From Clostridiales bacterium (GTDB taxonomy: Bacteria; Bacillota; Clostridia; Oscillospirales; Oscillospiraceae): a DNA stretch of 44,624 nucleotides. This document shows positions 26,216-33,827 of this stretch, one piece after another (the first letter of the stretch is position 1; every line of letters starts with the position of its first letter). A program made the position numbers and the translations under genes. The notes under the pieces are model-generated. The model was not told the DNA's origin. It saw only the letters and a list, made by a program, of their open reading frames with translations, and searched no databases. The stretch is taken from the NCBI GenBank assembly GCA_012719035.1, contig JAAYBD010000041.1:1-44624 (forward strand), given 5' to 3'.

Positions 26216-26232
26216 TTTGACCAATCCTGACC
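26216..26232 (-). promoter_or_regulatory. CtsR operator, box C
   Basis: TTTGACC-AAT-CCTGACC on the + strand: one perfect inverse heptad and a second with one or two mismatches. Third site within 80 bases upstream of ctsR. Confidence 0.65.
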
Positions 26233-26339
26233 ATTGTGGGGCGATTATGTTAAATTATATTTGGAATACTCCCGTTTTCATCGAATATCTCCTTGTTACT
26301 GCTGTTTACGGGATTTTGATGCTATTTGAAGATAATTTA

Positions 26340-26367
26340 CTTGCAATAAGAAAAGTATATGTTATAA
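26340..26367 (+). promoter_or_regulatory. Sigma-A promoter for the ferredoxin gene
   Basis: TTGCAA followed after 16 bases by a perfect TATAAT (26362-26367), about 43 bases before the ferredoxin start codon. Confidence 0.7.
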
Positions 26368-26409
26368 TGCAAAAGTGAGAGACAAATTTCAACCAAGGAG
26401 GATACATCA

Positions 26410-26577
26410 ATGTTTGTAATTGAAAGCGACTGCATCGCTTGCGGTGCTTGTGCTGATACTTGCCCCGCCGGTGCTATCTCAATGGGCGATGAGCACTATG
26501 AGATTGATCAGGATAAATGCATTGCCTGCGGTGCTTGCGTTGACACCTGTCCTACAGGTGCTATTGTCGAGAAATAA
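26410..26577 (+). CDS. 2[4Fe-4S] ferredoxin (clostridial type)
   Basis: 55-residue low-potential electron carrier. ATG 26410 gives MFVIESDCIACGACADTCPA and a second half CIACGACVDTCPTGAIVEK; both halves have the CxxCxxCxxxCP cluster motif, showing the internal duplication of clostridial ferredoxins. AAGGAGG at 26395-26401 is the binding site. A larger open frame in another phase covers the same bases, but the duplicated Cys motifs leave no doubt. Own promoter and terminator. Confidence 0.96.
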   Translation: MFVIESDCIACGACADTCPAGAISMGDEHYEIDQDKCIACGACVDTCPTGAIVEK

Positions 26578-26591
26578 AATGTCGTATTATC

Positions 26592-26642
26592 AAGGAGCTT
26601 GTCGCAACGCAGTTGTATTGTGGCAGGCTCTTTGGTTTTTTC
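26592..26642 (+). terminator. Terminator after ferredoxin
   Basis: AAGGAGCTTGTCGCAA (26592-26607) pairs over 16 positions, four of them G-T wobbles, with TTGTGGCAGGCTCTTT (26618-26633); a T-run follows at 26636-26642. Confidence 0.8.
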
Positions 26643-26665
26643 TGCCTTTTTGGAGAAATGATAGA

Positions 26666-27418
26666 ATGAAAGAATTTGATGAGCTTTGGCGCGGCGGTCC
26701 GCGCTTTATGCAGACAGAGGAGAGCTTTAAGCTCTCAACAGATTCCGTACTGCTTGCCGATTTTGCAAATATAAAACGTGCGGGAAGATGCCTTGATCTG
26801 GGCAGCGGCACTGGGGTTTTATCCGTCCTCCTTGCTGCAAAAAACCCGATTTCAGAGATTGTGGGAATAGAAATTCAGCCTGATTTCGCAGAGATTTGCC
26901 GGGAGAATCTGGCTGCCAACGGCATGGAAGGCAGAGCAGAAATAATCAATGCCGATCTGTGTGAGCACAGAAAGCTGATTTCTGCCGAGAGCTTTGACCT
27001 TGTTGTGTCAAATCCTCCATACTTTGCGGAAAAATCAGGATACAGTGCGCCCGCCGGCTATCGGGCGGCCGCCCGTGAGGAGAAAAACTGCACACTGCGA
27101 GATATTTGCGGTGCAGCAAAATGGGCGCTCCGCTGGGGCGGTATGTTCGCGCTTGTACACAGACCCGAACGGCTCAGTGAGATATTCTGCACAATGACTG
27201 ACGCGGGGATAGAGCCCAAAAGACTGCGCATGGTATCTTACAGCTCTGATAAAGCGCCGAATCTGGTTTTGATCGAGGGAAGGCGCGGCGGCAAAAAGGG
27301 ACTCAAAATCGAGGCGCCGCTTTTTTTAACGGACGGTTACGGCAATGACTCGGACGAGGTGCAGAGGATATATAAAAGGGGCGCTTATGCCCCGAACGGA
27401 GAAGGAACGGAATTATGA
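26666..27418 (+). CDS. tRNA1(Val) (adenine37-N6)-methyltransferase-like protein
   Basis: SAM-dependent N6-adenine methyltransferase of the TrmN6/YfiC (YabB) group. Motif I is RCLDLGSGTGVLSVLLAAK, the acidic SAM contact is VGIEIQP, and the catalytic NPPY motif is LVVSNPPYF. 250 residues from ATG 26666, preceded by TGGAG at 26651-26655; the frame is open further upstream, but that region overlaps ferredoxin and its terminator. The stop overlaps the rsmI start by four bases, matching the yabB-rsmI pair seen in other Firmicutes. Confidence 0.9.
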   Translation: MKEFDELWRGGPRFMQTEESFKLSTDSVLLADFANIKRAGRCLDLGSGTGVLSVLLAAKNPISEIVGIEIQPDFAEICRENLAANGMEGRAEIINADLCEHRKLISAESFDLVVSNPPYFAEKSGYSAPAGYRAAAREEKNCTLRDICGAAKWALRWGGMFALVHRPERLSEIFCTMTDAGIEPKRLRMVSYSSDKAPNLVLIEGRRGGKKGLKIEAPLFLTDGYGNDSDEVQRIYKRGAYAPNGEGTEL

Positions 27419-28257
27419 GCGGAACATTATATCTTGTTGCAACACCTATCGGCAATTTAGGCGATTTTTCGCCGCGTGCGGTTGAAACACTGAAAAGTGT
27501 TGATTTTATCGCGGCGGAGGATACCAGAGTTACAATAAAACTGCTCAACCATTTTGGCATAAAAAAACCGCTTATCAGTTATTTTGAGCATAACCGCATT
27601 CAAAGCGGAGAAAAAATAATCGAACGCCTTAAATCCGGCGAAAATGTTGCTCTTGTGTCAGATGCGGGCATGCCTGCAATCAGCGACCCGGGTGAGGATC
27701 TTGTGCGGCTTTGCGCACGTGAGGGCGTCCAAGTCTTATGCATTCCCGGCGCCTGCGCGGCTGTTTCGGCGCTTGCCGTCAGCGGGCAGTCCACTCAGCG
27801 CTTTACTTTTGAGGGCTTTTTAAGCACCTCAGGCAAAAGCAGGGCGGAGCATCTGGAGAGCCTTAAAAACGAGAAGCGAACTATGATAATATATGAAGCG
27901 CCGCACAAGCTAATGGCGACTCTTGCAGATTTAAAGGAGACTTTCGGCGGGGACAGGGAACTGAGCCTATGCAGGGAGATTACAAAGCTCCATGAGGAAA
28001 CCATACGCACTACTATCGACGGAGCAATAGAGCTTTATACAAGCATACCGCCGAAAGGCGAATATGTTCTTGTGGTTAAGGGCAGGGAAAGCAGCGATAA
28101 GCCCGAAATGACGCTTGATCAGGCATTGGAGCGGGTCGAGCTTTACCGCAGCGAGGGCAAATCTCTGAAGCAGGCTTCAAAGCTTGCGGCGGAGGATACG
28201 GGATATTCAAAAAATGTGCTGTATAATGCGGCTGTGGAAAGATGTCAGCAATCGTGA
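27415..28257 (+). CDS. rsmI: 16S rRNA (cytidine1402-2'-O)-methyltransferase
   Basis: Methylates the ribose of C1402 in the P site. The tetrapyrrole-methylase fold is clear: GTLYLVATPIGNLGDFSPRA at the N-terminus, ADTR-like EDTRVTIKLLNHF, VALVSDAGMPAISDPGEDLV and IPGACAAVSALAVSG. 280 residues, normal. ATG 27415 overlaps the upstream methyltransferase gene (ATGA), so they are coupled. Confidence 0.96.
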   Translation: MSGTLYLVATPIGNLGDFSPRAVETLKSVDFIAAEDTRVTIKLLNHFGIKKPLISYFEHNRIQSGEKIIERLKSGENVALVSDAGMPAISDPGEDLVRLCAREGVQVLCIPGACAAVSALAVSGQSTQRFTFEGFLSTSGKSRAEHLESLKNEKRTMIIYEAPHKLMATLADLKETFGGDRELSLCREITKLHEETIRTTIDGAIELYTSIPPKGEYVLVVKGRESSDKPEMTLDQALERVELYRSEGKSLKQASKLAAEDTGYSKNVLYNAAVERCQQS

Positions 28258-28453
28258 AGATGAATGCAGGATTCCAATATATTCAAAATAGCACTTGAAT
28301 AAGCATATGGCGTGTGATAGACTGGATCCAAGGCAATATAATGCTTTTTATGAAGAAAAAGGCAGCAGTGTTTTCCGAAAACTAAGTATTCAGAAGATAT
28401 GTTAAGGGGAAACTGTTTTGCACCGTATCAACAGTCTTGAAAGGAGTGTACCA

Positions 28454-29077
28454 ATGAATAATTCTTATCCGTTTGAATTGATGGCTCTGCCCTATGATTA
28501 TTCGGCTCTTGAACCCTCTATCAGCAAAACTACTCTTGAGTTTCACCATGATAAGCACCATCAGACATATGTGAATAACCTCAATGCCGCATTGGCGGAG
28601 GCAAAAGAATTCCATGGCAAAAGCCTTGAGGAAATCCTGAGCAATCTTGATAAACTGCCCTCTGATATAGTTACTGCTGTGACGAATAACGGCGGCGGAG
28701 TGTTTAACCACAACTTCTACTTTGAAGCTTTGGCGGCACCCGCATCAACTGCGCCCTCAGCGGCACTCGCAGAAGCAATCGTAAAGGCTTTCGGCTCTGT
28801 GGATGCATTTTTGGCAGAGTTTAAAAAAGCGGCGCTGGCTCAGTTCGGGTCGGGTTGGGCATGGCTTGTTTCAGATACCGACGGAAGCCTGAAAATCGTC
28901 AAAACCCCGAATCAGGAAACTCCGCTCAAGAGCGGACAAAAGCCGCTGCTTACGATTGACGTATGGGAGCACGCTTATTATCTTGATTATCAAAACCGCA
29001 GACCGGACTATATAGATGCGTTTATCAAGGTCATTAACTGGGATATCGTGTCGAGCCGTTTTGAGGCTTTGAAATAG
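28454..29077 (+). CDS. Superoxide dismutase (Fe/Mn family)
   Basis: Detoxifies superoxide. Metal ligands are visible as His in LEFHHDKHHQTYVNNL, His in NNGGGVFNHNFYFEAL, and Asp/His in LLTIDVWEHAYYLDY. NNGGG before the second His and Gln in PNQETPL are features associated with Mn or cambialistic enzymes rather than strict Fe-SOD, so the metal is best left open. 207 residues. The frame opens at 28418, but AAAGGAG at 28440-28446 selects ATG 28454. Upstream, TTGAAT (28295) and TAGACT (28318) may be a weak promoter. Confidence 0.93.
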   Translation: MNNSYPFELMALPYDYSALEPSISKTTLEFHHDKHHQTYVNNLNAALAEAKEFHGKSLEEILSNLDKLPSDIVTAVTNNGGGVFNHNFYFEALAAPASTAPSAALAEAIVKAFGSVDAFLAEFKKAALAQFGSGWAWLVSDTDGSLKIVKTPNQETPLKSGQKPLLTIDVWEHAYYLDYQNRRPDYIDAFIKVINWDIVSSRFEALK

Positions 29078-29091
29078 GACAAATATAAATG

Positions 29092-29140
29092 CTATAATTA
29101 AAGTGCGCGGAAAGATGTTTTCCGCGCACTTTAATTATAG
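29092..29140. terminator. Bidirectional terminator, perfect 22-base inverted repeat
   Basis: The arms 29092-29113 and 29119-29140 are perfect inverse complements with a five-base loop; the core is AAGTGCGCGGAAA / TTTCCGCGCACTT and the outer parts are AT-rich. It separates the convergent superoxide dismutase and copZ genes. Confidence 0.92.
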
Positions 29141-29154
29141 GCTTTTTTCACAAA

Positions 29155-29349
29155 TCAGAGTTTTTCAGCTTCAAAGCCGAGATCGTCCAATTCTGAAACC
29201 GCTGTTTTTACAGCGCTTTCGTCGCCGTCTATGCTGACAGTCTTGTCTTTCAGCGAGACGGTAAAATTCAGCTTTGCCGCTGTCAAAGCATTAGTAATGC
29301 GTTTGACACACATTTCACAGTGCATATCAGGTACGTTTAATACAGTCAT
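29155..29349 (-). CDS. copZ: Copper chaperone CopZ-like heavy-metal-associated protein
   Basis: 64-residue single HMA domain. The metal site is MHCEMC near residue 8 (MTVLNVPDMHCEMCVKRITN) and the C-terminus LDDLGFEAEKL is typical. It should bind Cu(I) and pass it to CopA or CsoR. The frame opens at 29376, but TAAGGAGG upstream of ATG 29349 fixes the start. Last gene of copA-csoR-copZ. Confidence 0.9.
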   Translation of the reverse strand: MTVLNVPDMHCEMCVKRITNALTAAKLNFTVSLKDKTVSIDGDESAVKTAVSELDDLGFEAEKL

Positions 29350-29410
29350 AGAAACCTCCTTACGCATAATGCGCATTCTTATAAAGTGTTTAATTGATAT
29401 TTTTGGAATC

Positions 29411-29695
29411 CTACTTCATCAGCTTTTGCAAGGTATTTACCAAATCATCGATGACTTCGTCCTTGCCGGCTCTTATATTTTCGGCAACGCAGGTTCTTAT
29501 GTGATTTGCCAACAGTTCCTTATTGAATGCGTTCAATGCCGCTTGAATTGCGGATATCTGAGTTAAAATATCGGTGCAGTATGCGTCCTCTTCAAGCATT
29601 TTTTTGACTCCCCGCACCTGCCCCTCTATTCTACTAAGGCGATTTGAGAGTGAACGCAGCTCTTCCTCGTCCCGGTGCTTGGTCTTACCGTTCAA
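29411..29695 (-). CDS. csoR: Copper-sensing transcriptional repressor CsoR
   Basis: 94-residue four-helix repressor of the CsoR/RcnR family. The Cu(I) ligand pattern Cys-His-Cys is present: C in EEDAYCTDILTQISAIQAAL, and H and C in LLANHIRTCVAENI. The N-terminal RLSRIEGQVRGVKKML is the family signature. The start is TTG 29695, overlapping the copA stop, with TAAGGAGG correctly spaced. CsoR-like operators lie at the copA promoter, so it probably represses its own operon. Confidence 0.92.
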   Translation of the reverse strand: MNGKTKHRDEEELRSLSNRLSRIEGQVRGVKKMLEEDAYCTDILTQISAIQAALNAFNKELLANHIRTCVAENIRAGKDEVIDDLVNTLQKLMK

Positions 29696-31935
29696 AGCTT
29701 TTTCCTCCTTAATCTCAAAGCGTTGGACACAACAAATATGGAGCTGAGAGACATTGCCAAGGCCCCAATCATCGGACTCAAGAGAAGATTGAAGCTCGGG
29801 TACAGGATGCCTGCCGCTATGGGAATTCCCAAGGTGTTATAACAGAATGCCCAGAAGAGGTTTTGCTTTATATTTCGGATTGTCATATGGCTCAGCCTGA
29901 TTGCGCGGGCAACATCGTTTAGATCATTTTTCATAAGCACGATGTCGGCAGACTCGATTGCAATATCGCTGCCGCTGCCTATGGCGCAGCCTACGTCCGC
30001 CTGAGCAAGCGCAGGCGCGTCGTTTATCCCGTCTCCTATCATCATAACGGTACCGCCCTCTTTTTGAAGGCGCTCAACTACTGCGGCTTTATCTCCGGGA
30101 AGGACTTCTGCAATGACCTCATCCGTTCCCACAAGCTTGCCGATGTGATTTGCGGCGGCGCTGTTGTCGCCTGTCAGAAGGACTGTTTTTATTCCCATTT
30201 CCCGCAGTTTATCTATAGCCTCGCGGCTTGTTTCCTTAACGGTATCGGAAACACTGATAATCCCGTATAGTGTGCCGCCAAGAGCGACAAGCATTGGAGT
30301 TTGACCTGAGCCTGCAAGGCGTGCAATATCATTTGCATATTTCGTTGTTGGAATTTCTGCACTTTCCATTAGCTTTATATTGCCGACATACAAAGGACGT
30401 CCGTCTTTTGTTACCGCTTTTATGCCCATACCGGGTATGTTTTCAAAGGATGAAACGGAACTGTTTACTGAAAGTCCCATTGATTCTGCATAATCGGTAA
30501 TAGCCTTTGCCAAGGGGTGATCTGATAGGCTTTCTGCCTCATATGCAATGCTTATCAGCTCGTTTTGCGAAATTATGTCTGAAATGACCTCTGTCACGCG
30601 CGGTTTTCCCTCTGTCACCGTGCCGGTTTTATCCAATACGGCAATCTGCGTTTTGTGCGTTGTTTCCAAAGCCTCACCGCTGCGGATAAGGATGCCGTTT
30701 GAAGCCCCAAGCCCCGTACCGACGATGATTGCCGTAGGAGTTGCCAGACCCATTGCACAGGGGCAGGCTATGACCAAAATCGAAGTGAATATTTTAAGCG
30801 CAAAGCCAAATTCCGCGCCTGTAAGAAGCCAGACAGCGGCGGAGAGCACCGCAAACAGCATTACGATCGGAACAAATATCCCTGCGACTTTGTCCGCAAC
30901 TTTTGAAATTGGGGCTTTTTTGCCCTGAGCATCCTCAACGAATTTAATGATTTTTGAAAGGGTTGTGTCGCTGCCCACACGCGTTATTTCAATAAAAAGT
31001 GCGCCGCTGACATTTATGCTTCCGCCGATGACTTCGCTCCCGGCTGATTTTTCCACAGGCATGCTTTCACCTGTAAGCATGGATTCGTTAACGCTGCCTT
31101 CGCCGCTTTTAACAATTCCATCGAGAGGTATCCTTGCTCCGGGTTTGACAAGCACAATGTCGCCGACCTTTAGCGTGTCCGTAGGGACCTCCCATTGTTT
31201 TTCGTCGCGGACGAGTATGGCTGTTTCGGGAGTAAGCTCCATAAGCTTTGTGATAGCGCCTTTTGTTTTCTCCTTGCTGCCTGCCTCAAGGTGCTTTCCA
31301 AGCAGTACAAGCGTGATGACTACCGCTGCGGATTCGTAATAAAGGCTATGGACAAGTTCATGGTTGTCCGAAAGCAAAAATGTTGTTGTCAGGCTGAACA
31401 GGAATGAAGCTGTGCAGCTTACGGCAACCAGAGTGTCCATATTTGGATTCCAATGTACCAGTGAGCGAAAGCCGCTGATGAAAAATTCTTTTCCAATGAA
31501 CATGATCGGAATCGTGAGGAGCATTTGCACGAGCGCAAAGTTGACAGGGTGGCTGTGCATATCGAAGATGCCGGGCAAAGGAAGGTTTGGAAGCAGCATA
31601 GTACCCATTGAAACATAAAGCAGCAGAATTGAAAGTATTGAGGCAGCAATCAAACTGCGCCGTTCCATGAGAAGCTCTTTGTTTTCATCCTTGCCGACAG
31701 GCTTTGCGGGGCTGCTTTCTTTTCCGATAAGCTCAGCCGAATAACCCGCTTTCTCGATTTTTGCAATTATTTTATCGGGGGAGAGAATATTTTCGTCGTA
31801 TATAATCGTCATTCGGTTCATAGGCAGATTTACGTCGCTTCGCTCAACGCCCTCAAGCTTTCGGGTAACGCGCTCAACGGCAGATGAGCAGGCGGCGCAG
31901 TGCATTCCGCCGATATTGTAGTTTTCTTCCCTCAT
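29692..31935 (-). CDS. copA: Copper-exporting P1B-type ATPase
   Basis: Membrane pump exporting Cu(I). One N-terminal HMA domain with IGGMHCAACSSAVERV, followed by about eight membrane helices. The transmembrane metal site is IACPCAMG (CPC), the phosphorylation loop DKTGTVTEGK, the HP motif SDHPLAKA, and MIGDGINDAPALAQADVG. 747 residues, normal. A GTG nine bases upstream (31944) lies inside the ribosome binding site TAGGAGG, so ATG 31935 is the start. First gene of its operon. Confidence 0.95.
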   Translation of the reverse strand: MREENYNIGGMHCAACSSAVERVTRKLEGVERSDVNLPMNRMTIIYDENILSPDKIIAKIEKAGYSAELIGKESSPAKPVGKDENKELLMERRSLIAASILSILLLYVSMGTMLLPNLPLPGIFDMHSHPVNFALVQMLLTIPIMFIGKEFFISGFRSLVHWNPNMDTLVAVSCTASFLFSLTTTFLLSDNHELVHSLYYESAAVVITLVLLGKHLEAGSKEKTKGAITKLMELTPETAILVRDEKQWEVPTDTLKVGDIVLVKPGARIPLDGIVKSGEGSVNESMLTGESMPVEKSAGSEVIGGSINVSGALFIEITRVGSDTTLSKIIKFVEDAQGKKAPISKVADKVAGIFVPIVMLFAVLSAAVWLLTGAEFGFALKIFTSILVIACPCAMGLATPTAIIVGTGLGASNGILIRSGEALETTHKTQIAVLDKTGTVTEGKPRVTEVISDIISQNELISIAYEAESLSDHPLAKAITDYAESMGLSVNSSVSSFENIPGMGIKAVTKDGRPLYVGNIKLMESAEIPTTKYANDIARLAGSGQTPMLVALGGTLYGIISVSDTVKETSREAIDKLREMGIKTVLLTGDNSAAANHIGKLVGTDEVIAEVLPGDKAAVVERLQKEGGTVMMIGDGINDAPALAQADVGCAIGSGSDIAIESADIVLMKNDLNDVARAIRLSHMTIRNIKQNLFWAFCYNTLGIPIAAGILYPSFNLLLSPMIGALAMSLSSIFVVSNALRLRRKKL

Positions 31936-31948
31936 TGTTTCCACCTCC

Positions 31949-31967
31949 TATACCATATGGGGGTATA
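31949..31967 (-). promoter_or_regulatory. CsoR operator 1 upstream of copA
   Basis: TATACC-N7-GGTATA with a G-rich centre (TATACCATATGGGGGTATA), very similar to known Bacillus CsoR sites. It lies just downstream of the -10 element and upstream of the copA start. Confidence 0.75.
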
Positions 31968-31970
31968 ATC

Positions 31971-31999
31971 AATATATACCCTTAGAGGGTATTTGTAAA
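31971..31999 (-). promoter_or_regulatory. copA promoter with CsoR operator 2 in the spacer
   Basis: On the - strand TTTACA (31999-31994) and TATATT (31976-31971) are spaced by 17 bases. The spacer contains the perfect inverted repeat ATACCCT-tag-AGGGTAT (31976-31992), so a bound repressor would sit between -35 and -10. Confidence 0.75.
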
Positions 32000-32129
32000 G
32001 TAGGGAATGTTGACAAAATTTTCGATGTGATTTTATTACAATAAAGATAATGTGCGGTTTTCATAGAATTAAACGCAAAAATATTCAAAAAACAAAGAGC
32101 AGACGGAAGGTATGATAGAAAATTGGTAC

Positions 32130-32158
32130 TTGAAAAAAATGATACTGTGTTGTATAAT
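32130..32158 (+). promoter_or_regulatory. Promoter of tRNA-Leu
   Basis: TTGAAA (32130-32135), 17-base spacer, perfect TATAAT (32153-32158), 14 bases before the mature tRNA 5' end. Confidence 0.8.
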
Positions 32159-32172
32159 GACCGTTGTCACAC

Positions 32173-32259
32173 GCCGGTGTGATGGAATTGGTAGACGTAG
32201 TGGACTCAAAATCCACCGCTGGCAACAGCATGCCGGTTCGAGTCCGGCCACCGGCACCA
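32173..32259 (+). tRNA. tRNA-Leu (anticodon CAA)
   Basis: 87 bases including an encoded CCA. Acceptor stem GCCGGTG (32173-32179) pairs with CACCGGC (32249-32255). The anticodon stem-loop GTGGA-CTCAAAA-TCCAC gives anticodon CAA, reading UUG. A long class II variable arm (GCTGGCAACAGC region) and the T loop GGTTCGAGTCC fit tRNA-Leu. Own promoter and terminator; read on the + strand, divergent from copA. Confidence 0.96.
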
Positions 32260-32271
32260 AGACTCATGGCC

Positions 32272-32316
32272 AAAATAGATGTCATCGACTTTTATAGCCG
32301 GTGACATCTATTTTTT
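32272..32316 (+). terminator. Terminator after tRNA-Leu
   Basis: AAAATAGATGTCA (32272-32284) pairs perfectly with TGACATCTATTTT (32302-32314); T-run to 32316. Confidence 0.85.
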
Positions 32317-32707
32317 AGCCTGTTATGAGACAAAACAGCCACTTTGTCGCTAAAAAAGTTAGAACTCACCTCGTTCAATTTTACTGCAATTTCATAGATG
32401 TCATTTTAGCATTTTGGGCTATTCTTGGATTTGAACTAACACCCGAGCATTTTTGTTTAGCGACCTTTTTCATTTCCATAATAAATTTGAGCCGCACTCG
32501 ATCAGCGGAATAAGCATCTGAAAACTCGCCAATTGTTCTGCTCCTTTTCTTTCTGCACTATACCATATTAGAGAGGCGTTACAAATTTACTATACCAGGA
32601 CATTGTTATTTAGATTATTTGTTAGCTTGAAGCAGAAAGCAAGACAATTCCGTGCAATTGATTTTCGCATGCATGAATATAAAAATCTATCGAAATGACT
32701 CGAAAAA
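32317..32707. other. Gene-poor stretch downstream of tRNA-Leu
   Basis: No convincing gene. It holds a 9-base inverted repeat GTCGCTAAA (32346-32354) / TTTAGCGAC (32456-32464) enclosing about 100 bases, and a second copy of ATAGATGTCAT (32394-32404; first copy 32275-32285 in the tRNA terminator). On the - strand a 20-residue frame from TTG 32530 to 32468 has AAAGGAG upstream (MASFQMLIPLIECGSNLLWK) but no recognised relatives. Possibly decayed accessory DNA at a tRNA junction. Confidence 0.4.
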
Positions 32708-32752
32708 CATCCCCGCCGGGGGCTTGTGTGTAAAACGAAGAAATGATAGCAT
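32708..32752 (+). promoter_or_regulatory. Promoter with CCCC-N4-GGGG box, LysR-regulator gene
   Basis: CATCCCC-GCCG-GGGGCTTG: the dyad CCCC (32711-32714) / GGGG (32719-32722) runs directly into a -35-like TTGTGT (32724-32729); 17 bases later lies TAGCAT (32747-32752). The same arrangement precedes the HxlR and TetR genes. The ligand or regulator is unknown. Confidence 0.5.
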
Positions 32753-32812
32753 TAAACAACTTATGATGTTTTTTGGGCAGATGCATAGGCAGCAGGAACA
32801 TATAAAAGGCGG

Positions 32813-33697
32813 ATGAGAGGCATGAATAGCGAGGTACTTAATACTTTTGTCTCTCTGTTGGAGCTCTCCAGCTTCACAAAGGCGGCTCAACACCTGAAAA
32901 TCACGCAGTCCGCTGTTACTAAGAGGATAGATGCACTTGAAGCGGAGATGGGTACATGTCTTCTTGTCAGGAACAGAAAAAGCGTTATCCCCACCGCCAA
33001 AGGAAAGGTTTTTTTCGATTATGCGAAGAGCATTCTCGAGCTGGAGGCCCTTGCTCTGGCGGCTGTCGATGACAGCAGAGCTTGCCAAGAACGCGTATTG
33101 GTTGGCAGTGTCACGTCCCTGTTTTTGATTGAAGTATCGGAAATGATTATTTCATTTATGCAAGAGGAGCCGTCGGCATCAATTGAAATCATAAACAATC
33201 ACTCCAAAGACCTGCTGAACCTGCTATACGATGACAAACTTGATGTCTGTTTTTCGCACTTCCCTTTTAAGGAAAACAACTATACCTGCAAAGAAATTAT
33301 GCAGGATGAGCTAATCCTCGTTACCGCCCCGAAGAACGACTGCTATCCCAACGGTATAACCCCAGAGCAGCTTAGGACGCTGCCACTTATCCAAGACAAC
33401 TGCTCATATATAGCTGACCCGGAATGGTTTGAATATATCTTTTCCGGTTCGGGAGAAAAAGTTTTGCGTGTGGGCGTGGGGAGCTTTGCAATTCCTTTCC
33501 TTCAGGAGGGAATTGGCTATGGATTCATTTCAGTCAAGCAGGCCCGACCGCTCTTAAACGACGGTAAGCTGACAAGAATTAATATTCTCGAGCATAAGCC
33601 CTTTGTTTATAAGGGATACCTAATCTATAAAACAGCCGTTTTACCGAGCACAAAGCGATTTATTGAATACATCTTAAATAATACTGAAAACCAATGA
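32813..33697 (+). CDS. LysR-family transcriptional regulator
   Basis: 294-residue LysR-type regulator. N-terminal winged helix-turn-helix: LNTFVSLLELSSFTKAAQHL, KITQSAVTKRIDALEAEMGT and CLLVRNRKSVIPTAKGKVFF. The rest is the periplasmic-binding-like effector domain. ATG 32813 and ATG 32822 are both possible; the ribosome binding site is weak (AAAGGCGG). It precedes the nik-like operon on the same strand with a terminator between them, so it is the obvious candidate controller of that operon; the effector is not predictable from sequence. Confidence 0.88.
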   Translation: MRGMNSEVLNTFVSLLELSSFTKAAQHLKITQSAVTKRIDALEAEMGTCLLVRNRKSVIPTAKGKVFFDYAKSILELEALALAAVDDSRACQERVLVGSVTSLFLIEVSEMIISFMQEEPSASIEIINNHSKDLLNLLYDDKLDVCFSHFPFKENNYTCKEIMQDELILVTAPKNDCYPNGITPEQLRTLPLIQDNCSYIADPEWFEYIFSGSGEKVLRVGVGSFAIPFLQEGIGYGFISVKQARPLLNDGKLTRINILEHKPFVYKGYLIYKTAVLPSTKRFIEYILNNTENQ

Positions 33698-33716
33698 CTT
33701 AGGGTCATTGGTTTTC
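33686..33716 (+). terminator. Terminator between LysR gene and nik-like operon
   Basis: GAAAACCAATGAC (33686-33698) pairs perfectly with GTCATTGGTTTTC (33704-33716), loop TTAGG. The stop codon of the LysR gene lies within the first arm. Confidence 0.75.
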
Positions 33717-33827
33717 GGCATATTTTGGGCAATATTCCGGTCGGGAAAGATTATCATAAAAGAAACTCCAGATCGGCGGCCACTCGATACTGCGCGATTA
33801 AAATAACAGTAAGGACTGCGGTACAAA

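Noticed and set aside
26420-26665. N-terminal extension of the tRNA methyltransferase over the ferredoxin
   Set aside because: The ferredoxin frame with duplicated Cys motifs and the following terminator occupy this DNA; the methyltransferase has its own GGAG and ATG at 26666.
32420-32450. tRNA-like T-arm (TTCAAATCC on the - strand) as a possible integrated tRNA fragment
   Set aside because: Only three of five T-stem pairs form and no acceptor complement is present; not a usable attachment-site claim.
32325-32513. 62-codon + strand frame after tRNA-Leu
   Set aside because: No ribosome binding site, Phe/Ile-rich from AT-rich DNA, no domain.
33698-33827. Promoter of the nik-like operon
   Set aside because: Several weak -35/-10 pairs are possible (e.g. 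near TTGGGC at 33725) but none is convincing, so no promoter was called.
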